Source: Ralstonia sp. A12 (GTDB lineage Bacteria; Pseudomonadota; Gammaproteobacteria; Burkholderiales; Burkholderiaceae). Taken from it: DNA of 64,000 nt. The stretch lies in NCBI RefSeq assembly GCF_000801955.1, contig NZ_JSZO01000008.1:229567-293566 (forward strand), in the 5' to 3' direction. The position numbers and the translations under genes are program-made. This document shows, piece after piece, positions 52,155 to 60,738 of the stretch (position 1 is its first letter; each line of letters begins with the position of its first letter). Below the pieces are notes generated by a model. The model was given only the letters and a program-made list of their open reading frames with translations. It searched no databases and had not been told where the DNA came from.

Positions 52155-52520
52155 CGTCTGCTCCCCTCGTAGATCCAGACCGGCTACCCGAAGGCCGTTC
52201 CGTTGTGATGGTTCACGCAGACGCAGTTCCGGCAGCGGCTGGTGACCATTTTTATGGGGAGCAATTCTGCAAAGAGCGTGCCACGGACGATGGCAACATC
52301 ATCTAAATCAGATGTAACCGTTGTCGCATAAGGCGTTGCGGGTCGCCAAATCTGACAAGATTGTCACGAAAAAGCGCTGTATCAAGCGCTTGAAAACGTT
52401 TCGCGTTACGTAACGTCCGGCCGGCAAAACATGCGCTCCGTGAAGAAGATCACGAAATTCGCATAATTAAGAAGAGACGACGAGCGGGCAGAAATGGTGA
52501 AAACAGGGGAGCCCAACAGG
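52155..52520. promoter_or_regulatory. promoter region of the polysaccharide operon
   Basis: No gene lies here. I see a perfect palindrome TGACAA-GA-TTGTCA at 52353-52366, another (GTTACGTAAC) near 52406-52415 and AAGCGCTT near 52386. Such dense palindromes suggest several regulators upstream of the dehydrogenase gene. No sigma-54 or riboswitch pattern is evident. Confidence 0.45.
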
Positions 52521-52940
52521 TAACCGCAAGCGTCTCTCTGCTCAGTGGTCGAAGAAACGCGCGGGCGCTACGATCTATCCTCACAGTCCGTTTCTTCGCT
52601 GTCGAAGCCCTCCTCAATGCCACGTCACCACCACCACGTCTACGTCGTCGAACTCTCGCGGCAAGTGCTGACCGAAGCGCGCTTCAGGAAGGCCAATCCC
52701 GATTACCTCGGCGACAAGCCTTGCGTTTATGTCGGCATGACAGGACAGTCACCGGACGTGCGCTTTGACAAACACAAGGCGGGGCTGAAAGCGAACCGGT
52801 TTGTACGGGAGTACGGTTTGCGGCTGGTACCGGAGCTGTACGAGTGCTTCAACCCGATGCCTTACGAGGCGGCGCGGGAAATGGAAGTGGAACTGGCGAT
52901 CGGATTGCGCGAGGAAGGGTATGCGGTGTGGCAAGCGTAA
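52521..52940 (+). repeat. direct duplication, copy 1 (GIY-YIG gene plus leader)
   Basis: This segment is nearly identical to 60739-61159, including about 95 bp before the gene. The clearest differences are an extra His codon here and small indels in the leader near 52590. The copies lie in direct orientation about 8.2 kb apart, so recombination between them could delete the genes between. Confidence 0.8.
52617..52940 (+). CDS. GIY-YIG-like small protein, copy 1
   Basis: The 107-residue protein starts MPRHHHHVYVVELS. Its core fits a minimal GIY-YIG nuclease: HVYVVEL for GIY, CVYVGMTGQSPDVRFDKHKAG for YIG plus the Arg, and a Glu-rich helix (EAAREMEVELA) with the metal-binding Glu candidate. 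It is about the size of a bare catalytic domain and has no DNA-binding module. Function unknown; repair-type or domesticated roles are possible. Confidence 0.72.
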   Translation: MPRHHHHVYVVELSRQVLTEARFRKANPDYLGDKPCVYVGMTGQSPDVRFDKHKAGLKANRFVREYGLRLVPELYECFNPMPYEAAREMEVELAIGLREEGYAVWQA

Positions 52941-53052
52941 GTCAGTGACGGGTGGTGCTGTGTACGCCTATGGCCATCGCGCAAACCAGCACTGACGTCC
53001 GCGCACGGCGCATGACAATTGCAAATGGCTCGACGAGCAGGGAGGAATGTCC

Positions 53053-53514
53053 ATGTTTCGCAAACTCGTGATTGGCGCGCTAGGCGCCATGGCTGCCTTG
53101 TCCTCGACTACGGCATTTGCGCAAGGTACTGCGGCGGACGCTCAGGTCATGCTTAAGAAGACGGTTGCGGCCATCAAAGCCGATCCGGCCAAGACGCTCG
53201 ACCAGATCAACAAGGGCGAAAACGGCTTCCTTGTTGGTGACCTCTATCCGTTCTGCTTCAACCTCAGCGACGGTCTCCTCGTCGCGGTCGGCAATCCCAA
53301 CGTTAAGGGGTTGCTCGGCAAGGATGTGAGGACATTCAAGGACCCCACGGGCGACGTGTACGGCCCAAGGCTCTATGACGCGGCGAAAGAGGGCCAGGTC
53401 AGTGAAGTCAGCTACATGTCTCCCAAGGCCGGCGCTGAAAAGACGTGGGTGCCGAAGGCGAGCTTCGTTACCGCGGTCGCCGGCCTGGGATGCGGCGTCG
53501 GTTACTACAAGTAG
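53053..53514 (+). CDS. secreted single-Cache domain protein
   Basis: The 153-residue protein has a signal peptide (to FAQG near 25) and a Cache_2-type sensor fold: AAIKADPAKTLDQINKGE, DLYPFCFNLSDGLLVAVG and LLGKDVRTFKDPTG. GGAGG at 53041-53045 is seven bases before the ATG at 53053, so I prefer it to the ATG two codons earlier. Free-standing Cache proteins sit in the periplasm and may bind small ligands; no sensor kinase or chemoreceptor is adjacent. Confidence 0.82.
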   Translation: MFRKLVIGALGAMAALSSTTAFAQGTAADAQVMLKKTVAAIKADPAKTLDQINKGENGFLVGDLYPFCFNLSDGLLVAVGNPNVKGLLGKDVRTFKDPTGDVYGPRLYDAAKEGQVSEVSYMSPKAGAEKTWVPKASFVTAVAGLGCGVGYYK

Positions 53515-53572
53515 TCTTTAGCGTACGTTGAGGCCTACCGTAGTTGCTGAGAGAAATCAGCCCAGCATCGCA

Positions 53573-53602
53573 TGTCCGCTTCCGGCCAAGAGCGGCCGTT
53601 CG
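53573..53602. repeat. dispersed short repeat, copy (TGTCCGCT-CGGCC-type)
   Basis: Reads TGTCCGCT, then CCGGCC, AAGAGCGGCCGTTCG, after the Cache gene and before a small gene. CGGCC and GGCCG form a small hairpin. Related copies occur near 55711, 56368, 56412, 60611, 61575 and 63886, always between genes. Confidence 0.6.
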
Positions 53603-53668
53603 ACATACCGCCGAGAATCGTCACAATCGGGGCAAACGCCTTCGCCTACAACGGGAAATAGCAGGCGG

Positions 53669-53923
53669 ATGGCAACATTCAAAAAATGTCCGGCTGATCA
53701 GGCCGAGCGGGTCAAGCAAGTAATCAGCAATGATTTTCCGCCTAAGGTGGTCGTGCAGAGCTTGGACGAACTTTCGGCGCTGACCAAAGGTGATCTCGAG
53801 AAGGTCTATCAGGCCTGGGGGGCAGTTACAGCAGCACTTTTCTTGGGCTGCTCGACGGAGGCTTCGCTTGAGGAAATTAAGCTATATCTCGATCGACAAG
53901 GCTGGGTCTCATCGACTGACTAG
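53669..53923 (+). CDS. small hypothetical protein
   Basis: The 84-residue protein starts MATFKKCPADQAERVKQV. It is helical and acidic with a hydrophobic GAVTAALFLGCST segment near the middle that may be an amphipathic helix. No family is recognised. A dispersed repeat lies just upstream. Confidence 0.55.
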   Translation: MATFKKCPADQAERVKQVISNDFPPKVVVQSLDELSALTKGDLEKVYQAWGAVTAALFLGCSTEASLEEIKLYLDRQGWVSSTD

Positions 53924-54081
53924 TGCATCGGCGTGGTCGCTTTGAGTCGTTCCCGCCAATTGCATCCGACTGCGCTCGGACAGAAACGGCCGGCCGAATC
54001 CCGGGCCAATCCAAACACCGTGCTCGACCGAGGATGCGTTACAGTGCCCAATGCCATGTGTGGACATAGCCGCGAATCCAA

Positions 54082-54924
54082 ATGAACAGTAACAGTGCGC
54101 CCCTTACGGCCAAAGAGAGAATAGCGCCGACGTTCTGGCGCGATGAAACGCTGCCGTTTATCGAGGCTCGTTCAATACAAGGCGGTCACCAGATTTGCTA
54201 CGCTAAACACGCGCATGACACGTTCTCAATCGGTGCGATCACGGGTGGCCACAGTACATATCTCAACGGGCGAGTCCAGGAGCAGGTTGGGGCCGGCGCG
54301 GTGGTTGTCATTAACCCGGAAGATGTCCACGCCTGCAATCCAATCGATCATCAGCCATGGTCATATCGCATGTTCTATGTGGACGCTTCTTGGCTGATGG
54401 ATCTTCAGCATGAACTCGGCTTCAGTCATGGCTGCGGTTTTCGTGCGTTCTCGACCACCATGACGACGCGGCCTGACCTGTATGCTGGGTTGAATCGCCT
54501 ATACGCCATCTGCACCGACGAGCGCGCAGATCATCTGAGAAAACATAGTGCAGCGCTCACCTTCTTTTCGGAAGTGCAGCAAACGCTGGACCCGGCCCCT
54601 GCAGTGGCTGGGAGCCCAAATAGAAAGCTCGTCCGGGCGGCGGACTACATCCGAGAAAACTGCACGCGCTCGCTGAAGCTGGCGGAGATTTGTGCAGCAG
54701 CAGATCTCTCTGCTTCCTATCTGATCCGCTCGTTTAAAGATCGCTACGGCATGACGCCTCACGCGTACCTGATCAATTGCCGTATCGAATACAGCCGGTC
54801 AGAGCTCAGGCGGGGGCGAGCTATTGCCGACGTCGCCATTGAAGCGGGATTCTCTGATCAGGCCCATCTGCAACGAACTTTCCGGCAATTTGTTGCGGCT
54901 ACGCCTCGCCAGTATCGTGGTTGA
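54082..54924 (+). CDS. AraC-family regulator with cupin-like N-terminus
   Basis: The 280-residue protein has an AraC ligand domain (residues 20-160, KHAHDTFSIGAITGGHSTY and GAVVVINPEDVHAC) and a C-terminal double helix-turn-helix (LKLAEICAAADLSASYLIRSF, then IADVAIEAGFSDQAHLQRTF). It resembles regulators paired with LysE exporters. The convergent LysE-type gene 27 bp away is the probable target. Confidence 0.87.
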   Translation: MNSNSAPLTAKERIAPTFWRDETLPFIEARSIQGGHQICYAKHAHDTFSIGAITGGHSTYLNGRVQEQVGAGAVVVINPEDVHACNPIDHQPWSYRMFYVDASWLMDLQHELGFSHGCGFRAFSTTMTTRPDLYAGLNRLYAICTDERADHLRKHSAALTFFSEVQQTLDPAPAVAGSPNRKLVRAADYIRENCTRSLKLAEICAAADLSASYLIRSFKDRYGMTPHAYLINCRIEYSRSELRRGRAIADVAIEAGFSDQAHLQRTFRQFVAATPRQYRG

Positions 54925-54951
54925 GCCTCAGGGCATGGCCGAGCCTGCCGC

Positions 54952-55539
54952 CTACGCCAGAAGTAGGTACACGGCGCTGCCCACAAGCAACAGCGCCATC
55001 AGGCGATTGAATAGCCGGACCCGCTTGGGGTCGCTCAAGTACTGACGCAAAAATGATCCTGCGTATGCCCAGCAGGCAATCGATCCATAGCAGATCACGA
55101 AATAGACTACCGTGAACTGCCAGACCAATATGCGGTCGCCGTTTGCTGCGTATGCCCCCATGCCCGCAACGGACGCTAGCCATGCTTTCGGATTCAGCCA
55201 CTGCATCGCTGCTCCGGAGATCAACGACGGACCATCTGTCGCCTCCTCCGCTCCGAGTCGCCCGTCATCGACAGCGAGCTTGTAGGCCATGTAAAACAGA
55301 AACGCTACCCCGGCCAACTGAATTAACTTCGTCAGATTTGGCCAATGACTTTGGATTTCGTGTAATCCCAACCCTGTCAGCAAGAGCAACAACGTAAAAC
55401 CCAAGGTCGCGCCAGTAACATGCCGCATGCTGGCACGCAGTCCATGCTGAGCGCCTGTACTCAACGCAACGATGTTGACGGGTCCGGGAGAAATCGATGC
55501 AGCCAGGGCAAAGGCGCTCATGGAAAGAAGATGGCTCAT
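54952..55539 (-). CDS. LysE/RhtB-family amino-acid exporter
   Basis: The 195-residue membrane protein has about six hydrophobic segments and the family N-terminus (AASISPGPVNIVALSTGAQHG), then a GATLGFTLLLLLTGLG helix. LysE/RhtB proteins export amino acids or homoserine lactones. It is convergent with the AraC-type regulator, a common pairing. The substrate cannot be read. Confidence 0.87.
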   Translation of the reverse strand: MSHLLSMSAFALAASISPGPVNIVALSTGAQHGLRASMRHVTGATLGFTLLLLLTGLGLHEIQSHWPNLTKLIQLAGVAFLFYMAYKLAVDDGRLGAEEATDGPSLISGAAMQWLNPKAWLASVAGMGAYAANGDRILVWQFTVVYFVICYGSIACWAYAGSFLRQYLSDPKRVRLFNRLMALLLVGSAVYLLLA

Positions 55540-55710
55540 CTATTGCCTTCGATACGCTCGTTGGGAAATCACAGCGCTCGAAGGTATAGCGTGATGGGAC
55601 CGCACGTATTGAAGGAAATTACCCTTTGCTTTCCGTTGATCGCCCGCTTTTTGCAACTCTGGCAGCCTGTTTCGGGTCGGAAGCGGTCGTTGATCTCCTG
55701 CCTCACGAGT

Positions 55711-55740
55711 AGCAGCTACCGGCCAGAAGCGGCCGTTCGA
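55711..55740. repeat. dispersed short repeat, copy
   Basis: Reads AGCAGCTACC, GGCCAGAAGC, GGCCGTTCGA, between the LysE and a hypothetical gene; a weaker partner (GGTCGGAAGCGGTCGTTGA) lies at 55675-55693. This belongs to the same family as the copy at 53573. Confidence 0.6.
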
Positions 55741-55785
55741 TAACATAGGGATACCCATCGGGTTCTGTTTGGGAGGCTGCACCGT

Positions 55786-56349
55786 ATGCTTTCACTCGAC
55801 GAGATGGCTCGGCAGCACAACGTTTCCATAGATCGCTTGCGAGCACTTGAGGTCGCGACTATTCCAGTCGAGTGCACCAAGCGAGTCGACGTGGGGTTCT
55901 ACGCAAAAGAGAAAGCGCGACTGATAAACCCGCTGTCCTTTCTTACGAAGGTAGAAATCCGCCCCGGGCTCTTCGCGTATGGCAAACAAGCACCCAGCCT
56001 TGCGCAAGCCGTCGCGGCGGACGGCGAACTTTGCCGTGCTCTGGATACGTTGCTTAAGAACTATGCATGGGCGCTCGAATGGAATGATGGGGCCCTGCAG
56101 GCGCGCGTGAATCTCTGGAAAGCAACGATTGACGGCGACTCGACTGGCGGCGAAAGATTTTTGTCCAATCTCGAAACTGTTGCCAGACGCCTCGGTGACA
56201 TCAGCAACGGACGCAGTCAGGTAGTGGCAAATCTTTCACCAGTGGCATTCGGCCCAACTTGGTTCCGCAACCGGAAAATGTTCGGAGGATTCTTGGCGGG
56301 GCTGGTCATTGTCGTCCTGCTCCTCTTCGTGATTGGCCGTGTTCGCTAG
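55786..56349 (+). CDS. hypothetical protein with C-terminal membrane anchor
   Basis: The 187-residue protein starts MLSLDEMARQHNVSIDRLRA and is soluble and helical until a single membrane helix at about 167-184 (FLAGLVIVVLLLFVIG), so it would be tail-anchored with the bulk in the cytoplasm. I recognise no domain. Dispersed repeats flank it on both sides. Confidence 0.65.
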   Translation: MLSLDEMARQHNVSIDRLRALEVATIPVECTKRVDVGFYAKEKARLINPLSFLTKVEIRPGLFAYGKQAPSLAQAVAADGELCRALDTLLKNYAWALEWNDGALQARVNLWKATIDGDSTGGERFLSNLETVARRLGDISNGRSQVVANLSPVAFGPTWFRNRKMFGGFLAGLVIVVLLLFVIGRVR

Positions 56350-56367
56350 TTGCTAGTCAGCGCTCTG

Positions 56368-56438
56368 CCTCCTCCCGGCCAGAAGCGGTCATCGGGGTTC
56401 GGCATTTGGCCTGTCGCTTCCGGCCGCAAACGGCCCTT
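56368..56438. repeat. two dispersed short repeats in tandem
   Basis: CCTCCCGGCCAGAAGCGGTC (ending near 56390) and TGTCGCTTCCGGCCGCAAAC (starting 56412) are two variants of the local repeat family, downstream of the hypothetical gene ending at 56349. Confidence 0.55.
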
Positions 56439-56590
56439 GCGACTTCAATCCGCTTTTTTCCGTGGGCGGACGCGCATTCTTCTTGTGCGCTCGGATGCAG
56501 ACAGTATGTTTATGCTATCGAGCCAGGCATCTCAGATCTGCTGCCCCGGTGCCTCCACCGAGGACACCTTTCCTGTTTGGAGCATTCGCG

Positions 56591-57091
56591 ATGACCAAAG
56601 ACACATCCACGCTTGAGCCAATCACAATTGGTGGCCTGACAGTGCGCTATCTCATAGACGGTTCCGCCACGCAGGGCATGGGCGTCTTCGAGTTGACGAT
56701 CGCCCCGGGAGCAAACGTTCCGCCGCCACATAGCCACACCCACAATGAAGAATGCATATACGCCTTGGAGGGGCTCATCCGCTATTCGGTTGACGGCGTT
56801 GTCAGGGATCTGGCGCCGGGGCAGTGGATGCATACCCCCAAAGGCTCCATCCATGCGTTCAGCAACCCTCATCAAGCCACAGCCAAGGCACTAATCGTCC
56901 TTACCCCTGACCTGGGTGCGCAGTATTTTTTGGATGTACAGGGCGTGGTGAATGCCGGCGGGCCACCAGACCGCCAGAAGTTGTTGGCAGTCATGTCCCG
57001 CTACGGGCTCGTTCCTAGCGCCCCGATTCCAGCAGTCGCCCAACAATCGATTGAAGAGGATGTGCCCGAGTCGGGGCGCCCTTTGACCTAA
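56591..57091 (+). CDS. cupin-domain protein
   Basis: The 166-residue protein starts MTKDTSTLEPITIGG. Cupin motif 1 is PPHSHTHNEECIYALEGLIRY and motif 2 GQWMHTPKGSIHAFSNP, with three His and a Glu ready for a metal. It resembles quercetin-dioxygenase-like or auxin-type cupins without known substrate. It is about 190 bp before a WYL-type regulator on the same strand. Confidence 0.82.
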   Translation: MTKDTSTLEPITIGGLTVRYLIDGSATQGMGVFELTIAPGANVPPPHSHTHNEECIYALEGLIRYSVDGVVRDLAPGQWMHTPKGSIHAFSNPHQATAKALIVLTPDLGAQYFLDVQGVVNAGGPPDRQKLLAVMSRYGLVPSAPIPAVAQQSIEEDVPESGRPLT

Positions 57092-57279
57092 GCGCTGAAA
57101 GGCAGTTTAGGGTTGGAAGCTGCCGTTCGAAAACGGCCGCATTCGGCCAGTTTGAGACGTTCGACAAAGCCGCATAGATTGCCAACCATGCAACTCCTTC
57201 CCGAGCGCGCCTATTGCGCTCGGCCTGAAGTCACCGATCGCGTCGTTGATTGCCTTCGATGTCGATACAGGATTCACGT

Positions 57280-58002
57280 ATGTCCCGCGCCGAACGCCTC
57301 CTCCAGCTCCTGCAAGTGCTACGTCGTTATCGACGTCCCGTGAGCGGCAAGGCCCTCGCTGATGAGCTCGGCGTAAGCATCCGCACGCTATACCGGGACA
57401 TCGCCAGTTTGCAGGCGCAAGGCGCGATGATCGAGGGGGAGCCAGGCATTGGCTACATGATGAAGCCGGGCTTCATGCTGCCGCCCATCATGTTCCGCTC
57501 AGAGGAACTCGATGCCTTGGTGCTCGGCATGCGCTGGGTGGTCGATCGCGGCGACAAGACGCTGTCGGCCGGCGCGCTCAGCACACTTGCGAAGATCGCC
57601 GCCGTACTGCCCACTGAGTTGCGTCGCGAACTGGAGGAGTCTTCGCTGCTGGTCGGCGCGCCATTGAAGAGGCCTACCCACATCGTCTCGCCAGACCTTC
57701 TGCGTGCCGCGGTGCGTGCGGAGCAAAAGCTCGATATGACTTACGTGGACGGCAACGGTATTCAATCGCGGCGTGTCGTCTGGCCCTTTGCCCTGGTGTA
57801 TTTCGACCAGGCGCGTGTGCTGATGTGCTGGTGCGAGCTTCGCGCTGATTTTCGAAACTTCCGTTCGGATCGGATCTTGAGCGTCGAGCAACTGGAGGAG
57901 CGCTACCCAAAGCGGCGTTCCACACTGCTTCGTGAGTGGCGCAAGCTCAATCAGGTCGACGGTCGCACGATACTGCCAGAATCTGACAGTATCGACCAAT
58001 AG
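57280..58002 (+). CDS. YafY-type HTH/WYL transcriptional regulator
   Basis: The 240-residue protein starts MSRAERLLQLLQVLRRYRRP, an HTH_11 winged helix (GKALADELGVSIRTLYRDI), and continues into a WYL domain with the conserved RVVWPFALVYFDQARVLMCW and an ADFRNFRSDRI tail. WYL proteins sense nucleic-acid or nucleotide ligands in some cases. The VOC gene 32 bp downstream is very probably co-transcribed, a common pairing. Confidence 0.87.
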   Translation: MSRAERLLQLLQVLRRYRRPVSGKALADELGVSIRTLYRDIASLQAQGAMIEGEPGIGYMMKPGFMLPPIMFRSEELDALVLGMRWVVDRGDKTLSAGALSTLAKIAAVLPTELRRELEESSLLVGAPLKRPTHIVSPDLLRAAVRAEQKLDMTYVDGNGIQSRRVVWPFALVYFDQARVLMCWCELRADFRNFRSDRILSVEQLEERYPKRRSTLLREWRKLNQVDGRTILPESDSIDQ

Positions 58003-58034
58003 ACTGAAGCTCCTTTCTTAACGAGGAGCTCAAA

Positions 58035-58409
58035 ATGAAGTTCGCATCGGTTCGTGTTGTGACCCCGGATGTCGACAGGCTGGTCATGTTCTATCAGAAG
58101 CTTTCCGGCATCGATGCGGTACGGCTGGCCGATGGCTTTGCCGAAGTACGATTCGAGTGCGCGACGCTTGCGATTTCATCTGAGCGCCTGATCAAGCTTT
58201 TCAATGTGGGTGCTGCCACTGCTGCTGCCAATCAATCGGCAATCCTGGAGTTCGAGGTGGACGACGTTGACGCGGTGTTCGAACGGATGAATGCATCCGG
58301 AACCAACATCGTGATGCCGACGACAGTGATGCCTTGGGGCAATCGCTCGCTCCTGCTGCGCGACCCGGATGGGAATCTCGTCAACGTGTTTTCTCGACCT
58401 GGGCGTTGA
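58035..58409 (+). CDS. VOC/glyoxalase-fold protein
   Basis: The 124-residue protein has the paired beta-alpha-beta-beta-beta units of the VOC superfamily (FASVRVVTPDVDRLVMFYQK, then ILEFEVDDVDAVFERMNASG and LLLRDPDGNLVNVF, with a Glu/Asp metal-ligand pattern). AACGAGGAG lies before the ATG. Possible roles include resistance or glyoxalase-like activity. It is co-transcribed with the WYL regulator. Confidence 0.85.
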   Translation: MKFASVRVVTPDVDRLVMFYQKLSGIDAVRLADGFAEVRFECATLAISSERLIKLFNVGAATAAANQSAILEFEVDDVDAVFERMNASGTNIVMPTTVMPWGNRSLLLRDPDGNLVNVFSRPGR

Positions 58410-58684
58410 GAAAGCCCGCCGCCACGGTGCTCGGCCCTTCCCTGTTCGTTCATTCTTGAATGGCCGCTTCGGGAAGACGCGAATGTCTCGTGAGGCTCGG
58501 GAGCGTACGCTGATCACTGAAGTGTCCGCTGCCCAAGCGGGTATCGCTCTTGGTCCGGAACTCGCCAATGTGAGCACCTAGAGCGCGTCTTTCTTCATCT
58601 TCTCGGTTTCCATGGCGGCGACCATCCACTATGACCAGCCGCATGTTTGACGCGCGCACGACCATGCGCGGAAGACGAAAAAAA
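58410..58684. other. intergenic stretch without a supported gene
   Basis: Open frames here are short and match nothing. A weak member of the local repeat family (ATGGCCGCTTCGGGAAG) sits near 58459. Confidence 0.4.
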
Positions 58685-58705
58685 AAACCCCGCGTGGCGG
58701 GGTTT
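58685..58705 (-). terminator. Rho-independent terminator of the cold-shock gene
   Basis: AAACCCCGC (58685-58693) and GCGGGGTTT (58697-58705) form a perfect 9-bp stem with loop GTG. On the minus strand a run of T follows (poly-A at 58678-58687 on the plus strand), as expected for an intrinsic terminator 22 bp after the cold-shock gene. Confidence 0.9.
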
Positions 58706-58726
58706 CTTCCTGGCGGGCGCGATTGA

Positions 58727-58930
58727 TCAGATGGCTTGAATCTTGGTCGCGACCGGGCCTTTCTGGCCTACGCCTGACACAAAGCTGACCTTCTGCCCCT
58801 CTTGAAGCGACTTGAACCCATTGCCCTGAACCTCAGAGAAATGCGCGAACAGATCGTTGCCGCCTGCGTCAGGGGTGATGAAGCCGAAGCCCTTGGAGTC
58901 GTTGAACCACTTGACGATACCGGTTTCCAT
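58727..58930 (-). CDS. cspA: CspA-family cold-shock protein
   Basis: The 67-residue protein has both nucleic-acid binding motifs, KGFGFITP (RNP1) and LFAHFS (RNP2), in a five-strand OB fold. It should bind single-stranded RNA and melt structure. The sequence with [14 protein letters not shown] start is typical of Ralstonia and relatives. AAGGAATCC is just before the ATG. The leader region to the right (58931 on) is long enough for the structured 5' UTR seen in cold-shock genes, but I see no defined cold box. Confidence 0.93.
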   Translation of the reverse strand: METGIVKWFNDSKGFGFITPDAGGNDLFAHFSEVQGNGFKSLQEGQKVSFVSGVGQKGPVATKIQAI

Positions 58931-59544
58931 GTTGGATTCCTTAAAACGTTCTGGATGAGCCCATGCTCACCAGGCATGACGATCAAGGAAGGAACAAAGA
59001 GAAAAAGGTGTCGCTTGGTATGACAACCCAAAACATCGGAGTAACTGCTTGAAAAGCCTGCGGCGCAAGGTGTACCGGCATCGCAAGGTTCTGTCAATCA
59101 AAAGGGCGATAAACCCAGAAATAACCCATGAATGTGGATGCAGCCTCTCTTTGCGGTCGCTCCATGTCGTCCATACATCGCAACCGCTGCATATCAAAGC
59201 AGGCCAGCACGAAACAGCGGTTGCGAGAAGCTGTTACCATGCGCCACCTTTGCCCGTTGTCGAATCGATCGGGCCGGGTGCCGAGCAAGTCAACACGAGA
59301 CGCGCCGGCCACCCATCGGGCGTACACCCGCATCATCCTGGGCCATGCAGCCCATCACTTACCTGACCGGCGGGTTCGTCCGCTCCGTATCCGACACGCA
59401 TGTACTAGGCGTGCCAGCCTACGCAAGTACGGTCACCTCGTCGCCAATGGCTTGCGCCATGCACCTACATGCATGACACACAGGCATCGGCCTTATCCAT
59501 CGCGGCGCACCTCATCTGCAGGAAGTGGCTTGCCTAGCCGCACC
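58931..59544. other. 614-bp stretch, cspA leader and unexplained sequence
   Basis: The left part is the cold-shock promoter and leader. Between about 59128 and 59476 there are overlapping plus-strand frames with no family match; one (59345-59476, 43 codons) has its own ATG but no ribosome binding site. I do not call a gene. Confidence 0.4.
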
Positions 59545-59814
59545 ATGCCTGTGATCAGCCTTCGCCCGAAACCTAGTAGTGTATTGAACCAACTCGACTC
59601 CCCCTACACAGTGTCCGTGTACCCGATTCAGCAAGAACCAGGCGTCTGGTTTGCCACCTATCTCATCAGTGAGTACAGGGAAGGCGCAGAACGCATCCTC
59701 GCCAACGTCTCGATGCGCCACAACGTACATGGCACGGAAGCACTTGCAAAGAATGCGGCCCGGCTCGCTGGAAGAGTGGCCATTGCACGTCTGGTGCATC
59801 GTCACAAGAACTGA
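59545..59814 (+). CDS. small hypothetical protein
   Basis: The 89-residue protein starts MPVISLRPKPSSVLNQLDSP. It has a beta-rich first half (YTVSVYPIQQEPGVWFATYL) and a helical, Ala/Arg-rich end. The composition is coding-like. It opens a run of small plus-strand genes. No family is recognised. Confidence 0.6.
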   Translation: MPVISLRPKPSSVLNQLDSPYTVSVYPIQQEPGVWFATYLISEYREGAERILANVSMRHNVHGTEALAKNAARLAGRVAIARLVHRHKN

Positions 59815-59895
59815 ACCGCGCAAGCCGCCTGGCGCGGCTTTCCCGCGCGCTGCAACGGCGCGCGCCACCCCAAATTCAACGAGAAGGAAATCGTC

Positions 59896-60150
59896 ATGTC
59901 TGTTTGCGATGAATGGGAAGAACTGCATCTGACGCCCGAAGGCTGGAAGGATGGCAGCTACCGGCATGAGCCGGGTGATGCCGTCATCATCGAACCGCCG
60001 GCCAATGACGTGCTGACGGTGCGCAGGCATGTGGCTGCTGTGTATGGTGGTCCGTCACGCGTGATAGAAGACCGGACGCCGCGCACCGATGACATGGGTC
60101 AGATCGAGCAGTTGCTGTTGAAGTTTGGCGCGCCCGTCTTTGGCGTCTAG
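59896..60150 (+). CDS. small hypothetical protein
   Basis: The 84-residue acidic protein starts MSVCDEWEELHLTPEGWKDG and has GAGAAGGAAA before the ATG, a good ribosome binding site. It contains RVIEDRTPRTDDMGQIEQLL. No family is known to me; similar short proteins occur in Ralstonia and Burkholderia. Confidence 0.65.
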   Translation: MSVCDEWEELHLTPEGWKDGSYRHEPGDAVIIEPPANDVLTVRRHVAAVYGGPSRVIEDRTPRTDDMGQIEQLLLKFGAPVFGV

Positions 60151-60219
60151 ACCGAAGACGATCCGGACGAGCGCATCGTTACCCAGCACGGGTCCACGTT
60201 ACTTGAGAAAGGAATTGGC

Positions 60220-60432
60220 ATGACACTCTGCAGCGCTTGCCTTGCCATTGAAGTCCATCGACTTGGTGCGTCAGGCCATCCCCTCTTAAGAATCACCGAC
60301 ACGCAACGCATCAAACGATCCAAGGCCGCGGCCGCCACGGTGAGTACGTTTACATGCCGCACATGCGGCGCGCACTGGACCTACCGCGAAGAGAAAAATG
60401 TGCCCAATCAAGGATGGTCGCTTGATCAATAG
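60220..60432 (+). CDS. small zinc-ribbon-like protein
   Basis: The 70-residue protein has CSAC at residues 4-7 and CRTC at 46-49 (TFTCRTCGAHWTYREE), spaced as in a zinc ribbon. GAGAAAGGA precedes the ATG. It may bind nucleic acid or protein; it follows the 84-residue gene by 69 bp and could share its transcript. Confidence 0.65.
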   Translation: MTLCSACLAIEVHRLGASGHPLLRITDTQRIKRSKAAAATVSTFTCRTCGAHWTYREEKNVPNQGWSLDQ

Positions 60433-60738
60433 GCGCCCTCGTTGCCAGAGCCTTATCCGATCGCCGCATTGCCGTGGCTGTACGCAAGGCTTGCGATAGA
60501 CAGCGGTAGTATTGGCACGCTCACCATGTCGCTCGTGCTGTCGGTTTCCCGTGCCGGCGGCTGAGCGTGTCAGTCAGGTGTTGTCGGTCAAGTGACTTGT
60601 TTTGATTGGGGGCTCCCGGCCAGGAAGCGACGTTCGGATGCGTGGCTCAATCAAGATAGCGTCTTCCGGCCAAGACCCGCGTTTCAACGCGTCGAAGTCT
60701 TCCGGCGCTAGCCTGAGGGGGGCTGTCTCAGACTGCGC
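60433..60738. other. 306-bp stretch with dispersed repeats only
   Basis: No gene is visible. Two variants of the local repeat lie at 60611-60635 (GGCTCCCGGCCAGGAAGCGA) and about 60663-60690 (TCTTCCGGCCAAGACCCGCG). Confidence 0.5.

Noticed and set aside
59132..59476. 115-codon plus-strand frame downstream of the cold-shock promoter
   Set aside because: Low-quality composition, overlaps other frames and has no match.
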